DNA of 64,000 nt from Natribaculum luteum (lineage in GTDB: Archaea > Halobacteriota > Halobacteria > Halobacteriales > Natrialbaceae). Position numbers and translations under genes: made by a program. The notes beneath the pieces were generated by a model. It did not search any database and was not told the origin of the DNA. It saw only the letters and a program-made list of their open reading frames with translations. The stretch spans positions 372,001 through 436,000 of the forward strand of contig NZ_CP095397.1 in NCBI RefSeq assembly GCF_023008545.1, in the 5' to 3' direction. Below are positions 34,235 through 43,844 of this stretch, piece by piece (position 1 is the stretch's first letter; each line of letters begins with the position of its first letter).

Positions 34235-36316
34235 TTAGTCAATTGTAACTGCACCAACGCCATTATTCCAATATATACGATTATCAAGTATTATTGGTAT
34301 TTCCGTCCAAATGAGGTATTCCTGGAGTGATTCCTCCGAGACGCAATAGAAGGGAGTGCGGTTCGGTGTAATGTGTCGATCAGTTATTGTCTCCAAAGTT
34401 GATTCAGTTGCAGTACCAATTTTGAAGCCTTTCGTCGGATAAGATCGAACTGCAAAATCGAATTTGTCGTCTTCGCGTCGCTCAAGTTCGACGAGCAATG
34501 GCGCGCCACCTTCCGACTGTGCAATGTCGGTCGATCCGTCGCCGACGATGAGATACTCCTCGCCGAGTGCCGACTGTTCCCGTGCGATCTCGAGTGCCGC
34601 CCGGAGCGGGAATCCGAGGTTCAACAGTCGGGCCATCGTTTCGCCGATCTCGACGGCCTGCTCGTTGACGACGTCGCGTAGGGTGCTTACGCCGCCAAAC
34701 GCGCCCCGCTTGACGAGTGCGAGTCCCTGTTCGTAAGACTGGCAGGCGTTGAGGAAGAACACGCCGACGTCGACGGACTCGAGCGTGCGAACGTCGAGGT
34801 CGCCGTCGGAACACCGAAGTCCGTCGGGTGTCGCGTGTCCGATGTAGTGTAAGAAGTCGTAGCCGCCGTCTGTCAGCAACTCTGCGAGGCGGTCCGTGGT
34901 GATGCCGAACTCCGAGTGGACGTCGAACGGGAGTGACTCCCGCTTGCCGTAGGCGTCGTCGAGGAGGTCGTGCTCGCCGAGCATGCGGGCGTCGTTGCAG
35001 ACGAGCAGGATTTCGATCGACTCGCTGCGCGAGTCTCGAGACAGCTGGTTCTGGTAGGCTTCGATCGTCGCCTTCGACGCGCTCTGTGGGACGTGGTCGC
35101 CGAACCAGGCGTGTTCGATCGACTCGTCGGCGACGTCGGGGACGACGAACGCTCGCTCGTCGTCGGAGGGGGCAATTGAAGGGCTGCGACGTGCGCTGGC
35201 GGAGCGGACGAAGCTAGCCCCGGGATTCGTGACGTTCGAAACCGCGTCGAGAGACGATCCTCGCGGCTCGCGAACGACGCCGAGTTCGTTGACGACGAAC
35301 GGGAGCAGTTCGACGCTGTCTGGCTCTGCAGGGACGTGAGCAGTCAGCGGCCAGCGTGGAACGTACTCCTCGATAGACTCGAGAGGTACCTCGAGGTACG
35401 ACTCGAGTTGTTCGGGCAGCGACGCGGCGTACGTCTCCGCGAGGTCGAACGGCAGGGCATCCTCGAGGACGGCCCGCTCGTGGAGGTCGTACTGGAACAG
35501 GCCTTCCGTGCGGACGAGGCAGTCGAGGAAGAAAAACCGCTTGAGCAGGCCGGCGACGACGTCCTCGAGTCGGTCGTCGCCTGCGAGCGGGTACTCGAAC
35601 TGTGGCGTCTCGAGCGTCGGTTCGACGCCGGGGCGGACGTCGGCGCCAAGGTAGAACGCGAGCGGGGCGACCTGGAACACCGACTGATACGCCGGCGGAA
35701 CCCGGATCGTGACGTCGGCGTCGGGACGCTCGACGGCGTCCGGAGCCTCGAATTCGTCTCCGAGTTCGATCAGCGGCGGGTGGCCGCGAAGCGTCGGCCA
35801 GGTTCGCTCGGGCGTCGTCGTCTTGAGTGCAGACGAGAGGACGGCGATGGCCTCCATCATCGCCTCGGGGTCGGCGGGCGTCGTGATCGTGCCGACGGGT
35901 CGTTCGTGCAGCGATCGGGCACCGAGTTCGATCGGGACGACGTCGTCGAACGAGAGGCGAATCGAGTTGAGACCAACCTCGATCGTGCCCGTCGCCTCGA
36001 CCCGGCAGTAGAGTCGGATCGGGCCGCTCAGGCCGACGAACTGCGTTCCGTCCTCGAGTCGAGCCGTCTCGCCGACGTCGAGGTTCGCCTCGGTTCGGCC
36101 GGCATCGTTGTGGAGACTAACCGAATACGTCTGGTCGAACACGAGCGCGCCGGTCTCGACGGTACAGGTCGTGTCGACGGGGAAGCAAAATCGCTCCCCG
36201 TCGCCCGTTCGGGGAGCTACCGGCGTCGACGTTCGAACGTGCAGGTGGCGCTGCTCGATCGAGTCGTACACCTCGAGACCAGTCGGATCGGTCGTCCCTT
36301 CGAACTCGATTGCCAT
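34235..36316 (-). CDS. CHAT-domain protease-like protein
   Basis: This 693-residue protein has a C-terminal CHAT (caspase-like) domain from about residue 430. His494 in YDFLHYIGHATPDGL and Cys525 in VGVFFLNACQSYEQGL form the expected catalytic dyad. GAFGGVSTLRDVVNEQAVEIGETMARLL follows, as in active members. The N-terminal ~400 residues are acidic and beta-rich, without a recognisable domain, and probably form a sensor or substrate-binding part. There is no signal peptide. CHAT proteases often act with partner proteins that they cleave. The only small neighbour is the peptide gene at 34043. Confidence 0.85.
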   Translation of the reverse strand: MAIEFEGTTDPTGLEVYDSIEQRHLHVRTSTPVAPRTGDGERFCFPVDTTCTVETGALVFDQTYSVSLHNDAGRTEANLDVGETARLEDGTQFVGLSGPIRLYCRVEATGTIEVGLNSIRLSFDDVVPIELGARSLHERPVGTITTPADPEAMMEAIAVLSSALKTTTPERTWPTLRGHPPLIELGDEFEAPDAVERPDADVTIRVPPAYQSVFQVAPLAFYLGADVRPGVEPTLETPQFEYPLAGDDRLEDVVAGLLKRFFFLDCLVRTEGLFQYDLHERAVLEDALPFDLAETYAASLPEQLESYLEVPLESIEEYVPRWPLTAHVPAEPDSVELLPFVVNELGVVREPRGSSLDAVSNVTNPGASFVRSASARRSPSIAPSDDERAFVVPDVADESIEHAWFGDHVPQSASKATIEAYQNQLSRDSRSESIEILLVCNDARMLGEHDLLDDAYGKRESLPFDVHSEFGITTDRLAELLTDGGYDFLHYIGHATPDGLRCSDGDLDVRTLESVDVGVFFLNACQSYEQGLALVKRGAFGGVSTLRDVVNEQAVEIGETMARLLNLGFPLRAALEIAREQSALGEEYLIVGDGSTDIAQSEGGAPLLVELERREDDKFDFAVRSYPTKGFKIGTATESTLETITDRHITPNRTPFYCVSEESLQEYLIWTEIPIILDNRIYWNNGVGAVTID

Positions 36317-36397
36317 TCCTCGTCCTCGATAATACAGCTATTGGTCGCACCCGTAAAAAACCAATCGACTGGCTCACCGTCGGCGTCGGGCCGGCGA

Positions 36398-37792
36398 TTA
36401 GTGCTCCGTCCGGTCGTCCGTGAGGAGCGTCGCCTCGAGGACCTCGAGTGGGTGTCTGATCTCGTAGCCGGTCCCGTGTTCCATCTGCATTGCGCAGGTG
36501 GGACACTCGGTGAGGCCCGTCTCTGCGTCGGCCTGTTCCATGTGCTCGAACATCTCCTCGCCGATCTTCATCGAGGTCTCGTAGTGTTCGCTCTTCCAGC
36601 CGTAGGTACCCGAGATGCCAGAACAGGAGTCGCCGACGTCGTGGGCTTCGACACCGTCGATCGCGTCGATGACCTCGAGAGCCTGGCCGTCGAGTCCCTG
36701 GTTGCGCGCGTGACAGGGCGCGTGGTAGGCGAGGTCGGGGCCGTCGACGCCGTCGGTCTCGGCGAGTTCGCCCTCGAGGTCCTCGTGGATTCGCAGGTAC
36801 TCGACGGCGTCGTAGGTGTTCGTCGCGACCGTCTCGGTTCCCTCGAAGTCGAACAGTTCGGGGTACTCCTGGCGCAGCGCCATCGAACAGGAGGTACACG
36901 AACAGACGACGTCGTATCCCTCCTCGACGAGTTCGCGGAACGTCTCGACGTTGAACTGTGCGGCCCGGCGGGCGTCGGAGAGCATTCCGTTTGCGAACAT
37001 CGGCGTGCCCGAACAGCGCTGGTCGGGAACGACGACCTCGTACCCGAACTGTTCGAACACCCGGACCAGCGCCTTCCCGACGTCGGGTGTGTTGTAGTTC
37101 GCGTAGTCGCCGTGGAAGTAGGCGACACGTTTCTCGTCGGTCGCGGCGTCCTCGCCCCGTTCCGCTTGCGCGGTTCGCGCGCGCTCTCTCGAGGCAGCGG
37201 CGCCGCCCCGGTCTCGCCACCACTCGCGGAAGGTTTCGGTCGCGAACGCCGGGAACGCTCGCTCGCTCGTGATCCCCAGCACGCGCTCGTTGAACCACGT
37301 CGTCACCGACAGGCCCGCGACGAAGTTCGTCAGCCGGGGAACCGCGCTCGCGAAGCGAGCCAGTCGTCCGTAGTTCGACAGCAGTCGATTGCGGAGATAC
37401 TCCCGCGAGAACGCGCTCATCTGCTCGTCGACGTACTCCCCCCGTGCCGTGTTGTGCATCTGCGAGAGTGGCACCTCCGAGGGGCAGGCGTGGTCACAGC
37501 GCATGCAGTTCGAGCACTTCATCACCGACGGATCGACGTCGTGGTCGTCCCGCCGCTTGAGTCGCCACTGCTCTGGCCCCTGGAACTTCGGTCCGGGAAA
37601 CTCGTCGTCGACCTCGGCGACCGGACAGTTGGTGTCGCAGGTCGAGCACTTGTAGCAGTCGTCCGCCCCCGGTCGCAGGTCCATCTCCTCGGCCTCCGGG
37701 AACACCTGGATCGGCTCGAACGTCTCCTCTGCTGTCGCGTGATCGTCTGTCGTCGACTGAACCTCGTCTGTCTGTCGTTGGGAATCGCTCAT
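36398..37792 (-). CDS. glpC: Anaerobic-type glycerol-3-phosphate dehydrogenase subunit C
   Basis: GlpC passes electrons from the GlpAB dehydrogenase to the quinone pool. The 464-residue protein has two 4Fe-4S clusters near the N terminus (CYKCSTCDTNCP and CSNCMRCDHACP). Two Cys-rich CCG domains follow (GDYANYNTPDVG...RCSGTPMF, CSCTSCSMAL, YHAPCHARNQG, DSCSGISGTYGWKSEHYE, ECPTCAMQMEHGTG). An acidic 40-residue leader precedes the first cluster. The start overlaps the glpB stop (ATGA). In haloarchaea this enzyme works under aerobic conditions with glycerol as an abundant carbon source. Confidence 0.95.
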   Translation of the reverse strand: MSDSQRQTDEVQSTTDDHATAEETFEPIQVFPEAEEMDLRPGADDCYKCSTCDTNCPVAEVDDEFPGPKFQGPEQWRLKRRDDHDVDPSVMKCSNCMRCDHACPSEVPLSQMHNTARGEYVDEQMSAFSREYLRNRLLSNYGRLARFASAVPRLTNFVAGLSVTTWFNERVLGITSERAFPAFATETFREWWRDRGGAAASRERARTAQAERGEDAATDEKRVAYFHGDYANYNTPDVGKALVRVFEQFGYEVVVPDQRCSGTPMFANGMLSDARRAAQFNVETFRELVEEGYDVVCSCTSCSMALRQEYPELFDFEGTETVATNTYDAVEYLRIHEDLEGELAETDGVDGPDLAYHAPCHARNQGLDGQALEVIDAIDGVEAHDVGDSCSGISGTYGWKSEHYETSMKIGEEMFEHMEQADAETGLTECPTCAMQMEHGTGYEIRHPLEVLEATLLTDDRTEH

Positions 37793-39111
37793 GAGTTCAC
37801 CTCGGTCGTCTCGAGTTCGTTCGAATCGGTTGCCGCGTCGCCGGCGAGCCGGCCCGCGACGTATCCCGTCGAGAGCGAGACGCCGCTTCCGGACTTCTCG
37901 GCGGCGAAGTCGTACCCCCCGAGCACCGCGCCGGCCGCCCGCAGGTTCGTAAACTCCGGTTCGTCGTCGACGGCGAGCGGCCGCAGCTTCCGATCGACCG
38001 CGACGCCGAAGCGGGCGAACGGGTGATCGGCGAAGGCGTCGTCTTCGAACCAGTCGTAGCGGTCCGGCGGATGGGCCACCTGACAGCCGAAAATCGGCTC
38101 GGACACCGCTTCGCGCGTGGACTCGATGCCTTTCCCGACCAGGCCGCCCGTCGCGAGCACGTACGACGTCGCGCGGTAGGGAACCTCCCGTCCTTTGCGA
38201 TCGACCAGGACGTGGTCGATCCGGTCGCCGCCCGCATCCGCCTCGTAGTCGACTACTGGTACGCCGGTCGTCACCCGTACGCCGGCGTCCTCGAGCGCGT
38301 CGTAGAGCACCTCCTCGAGTCGCATGCCCGGAAGACTCGGCGGTCCCGATGGCATCTCGAAGACGTCGACGCCGAGTCGTTCTTCGAGGTCCGTTCTGAC
38401 CGCGTCGTGGTGTGCGTCGCCGAGGATCGGCGGGAAGCCGACGCGGGGCTCGTCCTCGAGGTGTGGCCGGACGGCCTCTGCGAGTGCCGCCCGTGCTGGC
38501 GCGTCGCCGACCCCGGTGTCGACGGGTTCGTCCCGATCGAGGAGGTGAGCATAGCGCGTAACCTTCGCGTCGTCGCGGCCGACGCCGGGAAACGACAGCG
38601 TCACGCCGCGAACCTCGAAGGGGACGCCCACCGCGCGGAGGTGGGCCGCCGACAGCGGTGCGTCGACGTCGGGCAGCGTCTCGAAGCCGACGAGCAGCGC
38701 GTCTCGAGGGTCGCTCGCCAGCCCCGCGGCGACGCTCGCCGGGTAGCGCGCCGTGGGCTTGACGGTCCCGCCGCTGGTCGGGACGAGTGCGTTCGCGTCC
38801 GTGTGTCTGCCCTCGTAGGCGTCGCCGACGACGGCATCGAAGTAGAGCAGTGCCTCCCGCACCGCGTCCGGCCCGACGCGCTCGTAGGGGTGGCCGGTCG
38901 GCAGGTCGGAAAGCGCGTCGAACGGATCGACGAGCGGCCCCTCCCCGTCGGGTGTATATCCGAGAACGTCGATCAGCCCGCTCGCGTGGCGGAGCGTGCT
39001 CTGCTTGTACGTGAGCAGGCGAACCCGAACGTCGCGTTCGGCTGCCGAGAGCGCCGCCGTGACGCCAGCGAGCCCGCCACCGATCACGAGGACGTCGTCC
39101 TCGATGGCCAT
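37789..39111 (-). CDS. glpB: Anaerobic-type glycerol-3-phosphate dehydrogenase subunit B
   Basis: This 440-residue flavoprotein subunit begins MAIEDDVLVIGGGLAGVTAALSAAERD, the FAD/NAD Rossmann motif. That justifies the ATG at 39111 over one 11 codons earlier that would overlap glpA. Further landmarks are LRHASGLIDVLGY, VATGGLVGKGIES-type glycine turns (YVLATGGLVGKG) and the C-terminal LRAAGAVLGGYDFAAEKSGSGVSLSTGYVAG, shared with fumarate reductase-type flavoproteins. It lies two bases after glpA and is coupled to glpC. With GlpA and GlpC it oxidises glycerol-3-phosphate to dihydroxyacetone phosphate at the membrane. Confidence 0.94.
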   Translation of the reverse strand: MAIEDDVLVIGGGLAGVTAALSAAERDVRVRLLTYKQSTLRHASGLIDVLGYTPDGEGPLVDPFDALSDLPTGHPYERVGPDAVREALLYFDAVVGDAYEGRHTDANALVPTSGGTVKPTARYPASVAAGLASDPRDALLVGFETLPDVDAPLSAAHLRAVGVPFEVRGVTLSFPGVGRDDAKVTRYAHLLDRDEPVDTGVGDAPARAALAEAVRPHLEDEPRVGFPPILGDAHHDAVRTDLEERLGVDVFEMPSGPPSLPGMRLEEVLYDALEDAGVRVTTGVPVVDYEADAGGDRIDHVLVDRKGREVPYRATSYVLATGGLVGKGIESTREAVSEPIFGCQVAHPPDRYDWFEDDAFADHPFARFGVAVDRKLRPLAVDDEPEFTNLRAAGAVLGGYDFAAEKSGSGVSLSTGYVAGRLAGDAATDSNELETTEVNS

Positions 39112-39112
39112 C

Positions 39113-40837
39113 TCAACGCTTCCCTCCTCGAGTCCCGGCGCCACCAGTACGCGGTTCCGACGCCGATCGGGACCCGCCGTCGAACGCGTCGAACTCGATC
39201 GGGGAGTCGGTCGTCGCCGGGTCGCGGTCGCGGTTCATCGTCGTCGCGTGCAGCACGTACGTGAGCATCGCTTGCGAGAGCTGTTCTCCCCAGAGGGCGT
39301 GGCGTTCGCCTTTCCAGCGCTCCTGAAACAGTTCGTCGAGTGCCGTCCGAACGACCGGTTCGTCGTACGCCGGGTGGAGTTCGTGGGCCATTGCGTGCGC
39401 ACAGAAGCCGCCCTGGCAGTTGCCCATCGACGCCCGCGTGCGGATGCGGACGGCGTTGAGATCCGATCCCGACTGGGTGATCGCGTCCTGGATCTCCGCG
39501 CGCGTCACGCCCTCGCAGGCGCAGACGACCGGGTTCGGCTCGTCCGTCTCGAGCACCTCGCGCGAGCGGCTTCCCAGTCGCTTTTTGCTCCGGCGGGCGA
39601 TCGGCGACCGGAGCCCGAAGTCGCCCATCGCCTCCTCGAGGACAGCGGGGTTCTCGCTGCCCGGCAGCGGTTCGTCGGCGGTCGAACACGACGCCCGGAC
39701 GCCGAGTTCGGCACAGACGTGGTCGGCGATCTCCTCGGCCATCAGTCGGTAGGTCGTGAACTTCCCGCCGACGATCGTTGCCATTCCCGAGACGCCGTCG
39801 CGCTCGTCGTGGTCGAGCAGGAAGAAGTCGCGCGTGATGTCGGTCGGATCGACCGTCCCAGTTCCCGGGGGTTCGTAGAGTGGACGGACGCCCCAGAACG
39901 AGCGGATCGTCCGTGCCTCCCGCAGGATCGGGACGAGTTCCGAGAGCGTGTCGATCATCTGGTCGACCTCCCACTGTTCTTCGGGGTAGTCGTCGGGATC
40001 CGAGACCTCCTCGTCGGTCGTCCCGAGGATGGCCGTCGTCTCGTGTGGAACGACGATGTCGGCGTCGCCTTTCGGCCGACAGCGGTTGATCACGGTATCG
40101 ACCTGTCGGACGTTCATGATCGTCATCACGCCCTTCGAGGGACGGACTTCGACCTCGAGGTTTGCCATCGCGCCGACCTGGCCGGCCCACGCGCCCGTCG
40201 CGTTGACGACGTAGTCGGCGGTGATCTCCTCGGTCGTCCCAGGTCTCCGGTGCGTTCGCGTCCCCGGCCCGGAGTCGTGGCGCACCTCGACGCCGTAGAC
40301 GTCGTCGCCGTCGCGGAGGACGTCGACAACCTCCGCGTGAGTCTCGATGCGCGCGCCGTGGTCCACCGCATCGCGGGCGTTCGCGACGCAGAGCCGAAAC
40401 GGGTCGACAGCTCCGTCGGGGACCTCGATCGCGCGTTCGACGTCCGCGGCGAGATAGGGTTCGACCTCGCGCGCTTCGCGCCCCGAGAGGACGCGAGCGG
40501 GGATGTCACACTCGCGACAGCCACGCAGTTTCTCGCCGAAGTAGTCGTCGGGATCTTCCGGGCGCTTGACGAACAGCCCCCCGGTCTCCTCGACGCAGTG
40601 GCCGGCGATTTCTCGAAGCACGCGGTTCTCGGCGATGCACTCTCTCGCGCTGGCCTGGTCGGAGACGGCGTACCGTCCCCCGCTGTGGAGCAGTCCGTGC
40701 ATCCGGCCGGTGGTTCCGTGGGTGAGGTTGCCCCGTTCTACGAGCGTCACCTCGAGGCCGCGGGTCGCCAGGTCGCGGGCGACGCCACAGCCCGTAGACC
40801 CACCGCCGAGCACGAGGACCTCGGTGTCACGTCCCAT
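39113..40837 (-). CDS. glpA: Anaerobic-type glycerol-3-phosphate dehydrogenase subunit A
   Basis: The 574-residue catalytic subunit has the FAD motif [21 protein letters not shown] at the start, then [25 protein letters not shown] and [21 protein letters not shown], typical of glycerol-3-phosphate dehydrogenases. A C-terminal BFD-like [2Fe-2S] segment carries [15 protein letters not shown] and [10 protein letters not shown] (C-x-C and C-x4-C). The last 30 residues are low complexity. It heads the glpABC operon and is divergent from glpK over 640 bases. Confidence 0.95.
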   Translation of the reverse strand: MGRDTEVLVLGGGSTGCGVARDLATRGLEVTLVERGNLTHGTTGRMHGLLHSGGRYAVSDQASARECIAENRVLREIAGHCVEETGGLFVKRPEDPDDYFGEKLRGCRECDIPARVLSGREAREVEPYLAADVERAIEVPDGAVDPFRLCVANARDAVDHGARIETHAEVVDVLRDGDDVYGVEVRHDSGPGTRTHRRPGTTEEITADYVVNATGAWAGQVGAMANLEVEVRPSKGVMTIMNVRQVDTVINRCRPKGDADIVVPHETTAILGTTDEEVSDPDDYPEEQWEVDQMIDTLSELVPILREARTIRSFWGVRPLYEPPGTGTVDPTDITRDFFLLDHDERDGVSGMATIVGGKFTTYRLMAEEIADHVCAELGVRASCSTADEPLPGSENPAVLEEAMGDFGLRSPIARRSKKRLGSRSREVLETDEPNPVVCACEGVTRAEIQDAITQSGSDLNAVRIRTRASMGNCQGGFCAHAMAHELHPAYDEPVVRTALDELFQERWKGERHALWGEQLSQAMLTYVLHATTMNRDRDPATTDSPIEFDAFDGGSRSASEPRTGGAGTRGGKR

Positions 40838-41477
40838 CGTTCCAGTCGGACGAGGACCGCGGCGACCTTCACTGTGTCGTCGACGATCGGCCGATCACGA
40901 CAGTTCGTGTCGAAACACCATTATGTCGAAATGTCTACTGATGGTTAGAGAACCGAACTAGAATTTCGAACGTTGCGCCAGTAGGCATATAATTGTATGG
41001 GTCCTTTGTTCAGATGCGGTTTGAAGCAGTCGTCTATCGACTGGGTTCGTATGTCCACACGGCGCGAGCGGGCGATGGCCTCCATAGCAACCCACCATCA
41101 CCCCCGATGGCTCCATCTGCCGACGTCCGCTCGCGCGTGACTGGATCGTGTCAGCCAACACCCGCCGAACTCATACCGACCGATCCCCTGTCGATGGTCG
41201 ATCGAAAACCGCCCTCACTGCCACCTCATCTTCTCCGTAACTACCGTATCGCCTGATAGCATCTGCTGTACGTCGTTCTGGAGCAGCCGCGGCCGTCCAA
41301 CAGTCTCCAGAACACCGTTCCAGCAGCCACGATGCAACGCAGTGAGTAGTTGATCTCGAGTCGACGGTGACTCGTCGGCGGCCGTAGACGGCGTGGCAGC
41401 AACGCTTATGTCAATCCTGACGCTGGTTCGAAACTAGAACCGAGTCGCGGCGAATACGGCTCTGGAGGCCACGAGCA
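40838..41477. promoter_or_regulatory. Divergent glpA/glpK control region
   Basis: I see no convincing gene in this 640-base region. On the glpA side, GAACTAGAATTTCGAACG (40955-40972) is related, in inverted orientation, to GGTTCGAAACTAGAACC (41425-41441) on the glpK side. Both contain GTTCGAAA followed by CTAG, and the second is an inverted repeat (GGTTC/GAACC). Two direct copies of TGTCGAAA (40908-40915, 40924-40931) lie in the glpA leader. I infer sites for a shared regulator, such as a GlpR-type repressor encoded elsewhere. Confidence 0.55.
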
Positions 41478-43016
41478 GTGACAGACACAAGTTACGTCGG
41501 TGCGATCGACCAGGGAACGACCGGCACTCGCTTCATGATCTTCGACCACGGCGGACAGGTCGTCTCGAGTGCCTACGAGCGACACGAACAGCACTACCCC
41601 GAACCCGGCTGGGTCGAACACGACCCCGTCGAACTCTGGGAGAACACGAAGACCGTCGTCACGACCGCACTCGAGGACGGCGATGTCGATCCCTCCCAGC
41701 TCGAGGCGATCGGCGTTACGAACCAGCGCGAGACGACCGTGTTGTGGGATCGCGACTCCGGCAAGCCAGTCTACGACGCCATCGTCTGGCAGGATCGGCG
41801 CACGGCCGACCGGATCGAGCAACTCGAGGACGACGGCCTCGCGGAGACGATCCGTGAAAAGACGGGTCTCCAGCCCGACGCCTACTTCTCGGCGACGAAA
41901 ATCGAGTGGCTCCTCGAGAACGCGGACCCGATCAAACTCGAGCGCACGCGCCCAGAAGACGTCCGCGACCGCGCCGAGGCGGGCGAGCTGTGTTTCGGAA
42001 CGATCGACAGCTGGCTGATCTACAACCTCACCGGCGAACACGTCACCGAGGTCACGAACGCCTCGCGGACGATGCTGTACGACATCCGCGACTGCGAATG
42101 GGACGACGACCTGCTCGCGGAGTTTTCGGTTCCGCGCGCGATCCTCCCGGAGGTCCGTCCCTCGAGCGACGACGCAACCTACGGCTCGACCGACCCGGAC
42201 GGCTTCCTCGGGGCCGAGGTCCCCGTCGCGGGGGCGCTTGGCGACCAGCAGGCCGCGCTGTTTGGCCAGACCTGCTTCGATCCCGGCGACGCCAAGAACA
42301 CCTACGGGACGGGCTCGTTTTTCCTGATGAACACCGGCGACGAACCCGTCGCAAGCGAGCACGGCCTGCTGACGACGATCGGCTTCCAGCGCTCCGGCGA
42401 CCCCGTCCAGTACGCACTCGAGGGCTCTATCTTCGTCACCGGCGCGGCGATCGAGTGGCTCGAGGACGTTTCGCTGATCGACGACCCCGGCGAGACGGCG
42501 ACGCTGGCCCGGAGCGTCGACTCGACCGACGGTGTCTACGTCGTCCCCGCGTTCACCGGCCTCGGCGCACCCCACTGGGACCAGCGCGCCCGCGGCACGA
42601 TCGTCGGGATGACTCGCGGCACCCGACGGGAACACCTCGTGCGCGCGACCCTCGAGTCGATCGCCTACCAGACCCGCGACGTTGCCGAGGCGATGGAAGC
42701 GGACGCGGGGATCGAGATGCGGTCGCTGAAAGTCGACGGCGGCGCGGTCAAGAACAACTTCCTCTGTCAGCTCCAGGCGGACGTCGTCGGCACGGAGATC
42801 GTTCGACCCGTCGTCGACGAGACGACCGCCCTCGGCTCCGCGTACGCTGCCGGTCTCGCCGTCGGCTACTGGGACGACCTCGAGGAACTGCGCGAGAACT
42901 GGCGGGTCGACCGGCAGTTTTCTCCCGAGATGGATCGGGAGCGAGCGGACGCGAAGTACGACCGGTGGGGGGACGCACTCGAGTGCGCTCGCGGGTGGAC
43001 GACCGACGGCGAGTAG
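41478..43016 (+). CDS. glpK: Glycerol kinase
   Basis: GlpK phosphorylates glycerol with ATP, committing it to the GlpABC route. The 512-residue FGGY-family protein starts at GTG (MTDTSYVGAIDQGTTGTRFMIFDH). It contains the N-terminal phosphate loop DQGTTGTR, GVTNQRETTVLWD, IVWQDRRT, GALGDQQAALFGQTCFDPGDAKNTYGTGSFFLMNTG, FTGLGAPHWDQRARG and LKVDGGAVKNNFLCQLQADV. Length and motifs are standard. The glpK-like operator candidate lies 35-50 bases before the start. Haloarchaea meet glycerol from Dunaliella, and the gene is usually induced by it. Confidence 0.97.
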   Translation: MTDTSYVGAIDQGTTGTRFMIFDHGGQVVSSAYERHEQHYPEPGWVEHDPVELWENTKTVVTTALEDGDVDPSQLEAIGVTNQRETTVLWDRDSGKPVYDAIVWQDRRTADRIEQLEDDGLAETIREKTGLQPDAYFSATKIEWLLENADPIKLERTRPEDVRDRAEAGELCFGTIDSWLIYNLTGEHVTEVTNASRTMLYDIRDCEWDDDLLAEFSVPRAILPEVRPSSDDATYGSTDPDGFLGAEVPVAGALGDQQAALFGQTCFDPGDAKNTYGTGSFFLMNTGDEPVASEHGLLTTIGFQRSGDPVQYALEGSIFVTGAAIEWLEDVSLIDDPGETATLARSVDSTDGVYVVPAFTGLGAPHWDQRARGTIVGMTRGTRREHLVRATLESIAYQTRDVAEAMEADAGIEMRSLKVDGGAVKNNFLCQLQADVVGTEIVRPVVDETTALGSAYAAGLAVGYWDDLEELRENWRVDRQFSPEMDRERADAKYDRWGDALECARGWTTDGE

Positions 43017-43086
43017 CGTCACGCACACCGGTCCGAACAGGGGTCGAACCGACCCACTTAGGGCCGTGAAACCCACACCGAGAGGT

Positions 43087-43770
43087 ATGGCCGACGACCC
43101 GCCACTGGTCCTCGACATCGACGGTACGCTGACTCGTCCCGACAGGTGGGGGATCGACCCCCGCGTCTTCGATCCGATCCGCGAGTGGGACGCCCCGATC
43201 GTCCTCGCGACGGGGAAGGCGTTCCCCTACCCGGTCGCCCTCTGCCATTTCGTCGGGATTCCGGAACTCGTCGTCGCCGAGAACGGCGGCGTGGTTTACA
43301 CCGGCGACGACGTCTTCGTCAACGCCGACCGCGAGGCCGCCCAGGCCGTCGTCGACGCCTACGAGGCGGCGGGCCACTCGCTCGGCTGGGGGCCCGAGGA
43401 CACCGTCAACCGCTGGCGCGAGACCGAGATCGCCGTCGAGATCAGTCAACCCGAGCAGCCGCTTCGCGAGATCGCCGTCGAGTACGGCCTCGAGGTCGTC
43501 GACACCGGCTACGCGTTCCACGTCAAGGACCCGTCGGTGAGCAAAGGCGACGGCGTTCGGACGGTCGCCGACGCGGTCGGCATCGACCTCGAGGAGGCGG
43601 TCGCCGTCGGCGACTCCGAGAACGACGTCTCGACGTTCGCGGTCGTCGGCCGGAGTTTCGCCGTCGCGAACGCCGACGCGGCGGCGAAGGAGGCGGCAGA
43701 CGTGGTTCTCGAGGACGCCCACGCCGACGGCACGCTGTCGGTACTCGAACGAGTTCGCGGCGACGCGTGA
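43087..43770 (+). CDS. Phosphoglycolate phosphatase, archaeal HAD type
   Basis: This 227-residue HAD-superfamily phosphatase has the nucleophile motif LVLDIDGTLTRPD near residue 8, ATGKAFPYPVAL (motif II region), KGDGVRTVADAVGI (motif III Lys) and VAVGDSENDVSTFAVV (motif IV). The C2-type cap between motifs II and III and the length match the archaeal phosphoglycolate phosphatase group. It probably removes 2-phosphoglycolate, a waste product of DNA repair and oxidation. The ATG at 43087 is set seven codons inside the open frame because the residues before it lie in the glpK spacer. Confidence 0.85.
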   Translation: MADDPPLVLDIDGTLTRPDRWGIDPRVFDPIREWDAPIVLATGKAFPYPVALCHFVGIPELVVAENGGVVYTGDDVFVNADREAAQAVVDAYEAAGHSLGWGPEDTVNRWRETEIAVEISQPEQPLREIAVEYGLEVVDTGYAFHVKDPSVSKGDGVRTVADAVGIDLEEAVAVGDSENDVSTFAVVGRSFAVANADAAAKEAADVVLEDAHADGTLSVLERVRGDA

Positions 43771-43844
43771 ATCGTCGCCCGCGTTCGACTGCGACGGGAG
43801 ACACCACACGGCTTTTGTCCGCGCCCCGCCAATCCGGGTCCAAC

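Noticed and set aside
40993-41256. 87-residue open frame between glpA and glpK
   Set aside because: Proline-rich, without recognisable domain or promoter; an opposite-strand frame overlaps it. It looks like a chance frame in the control region.
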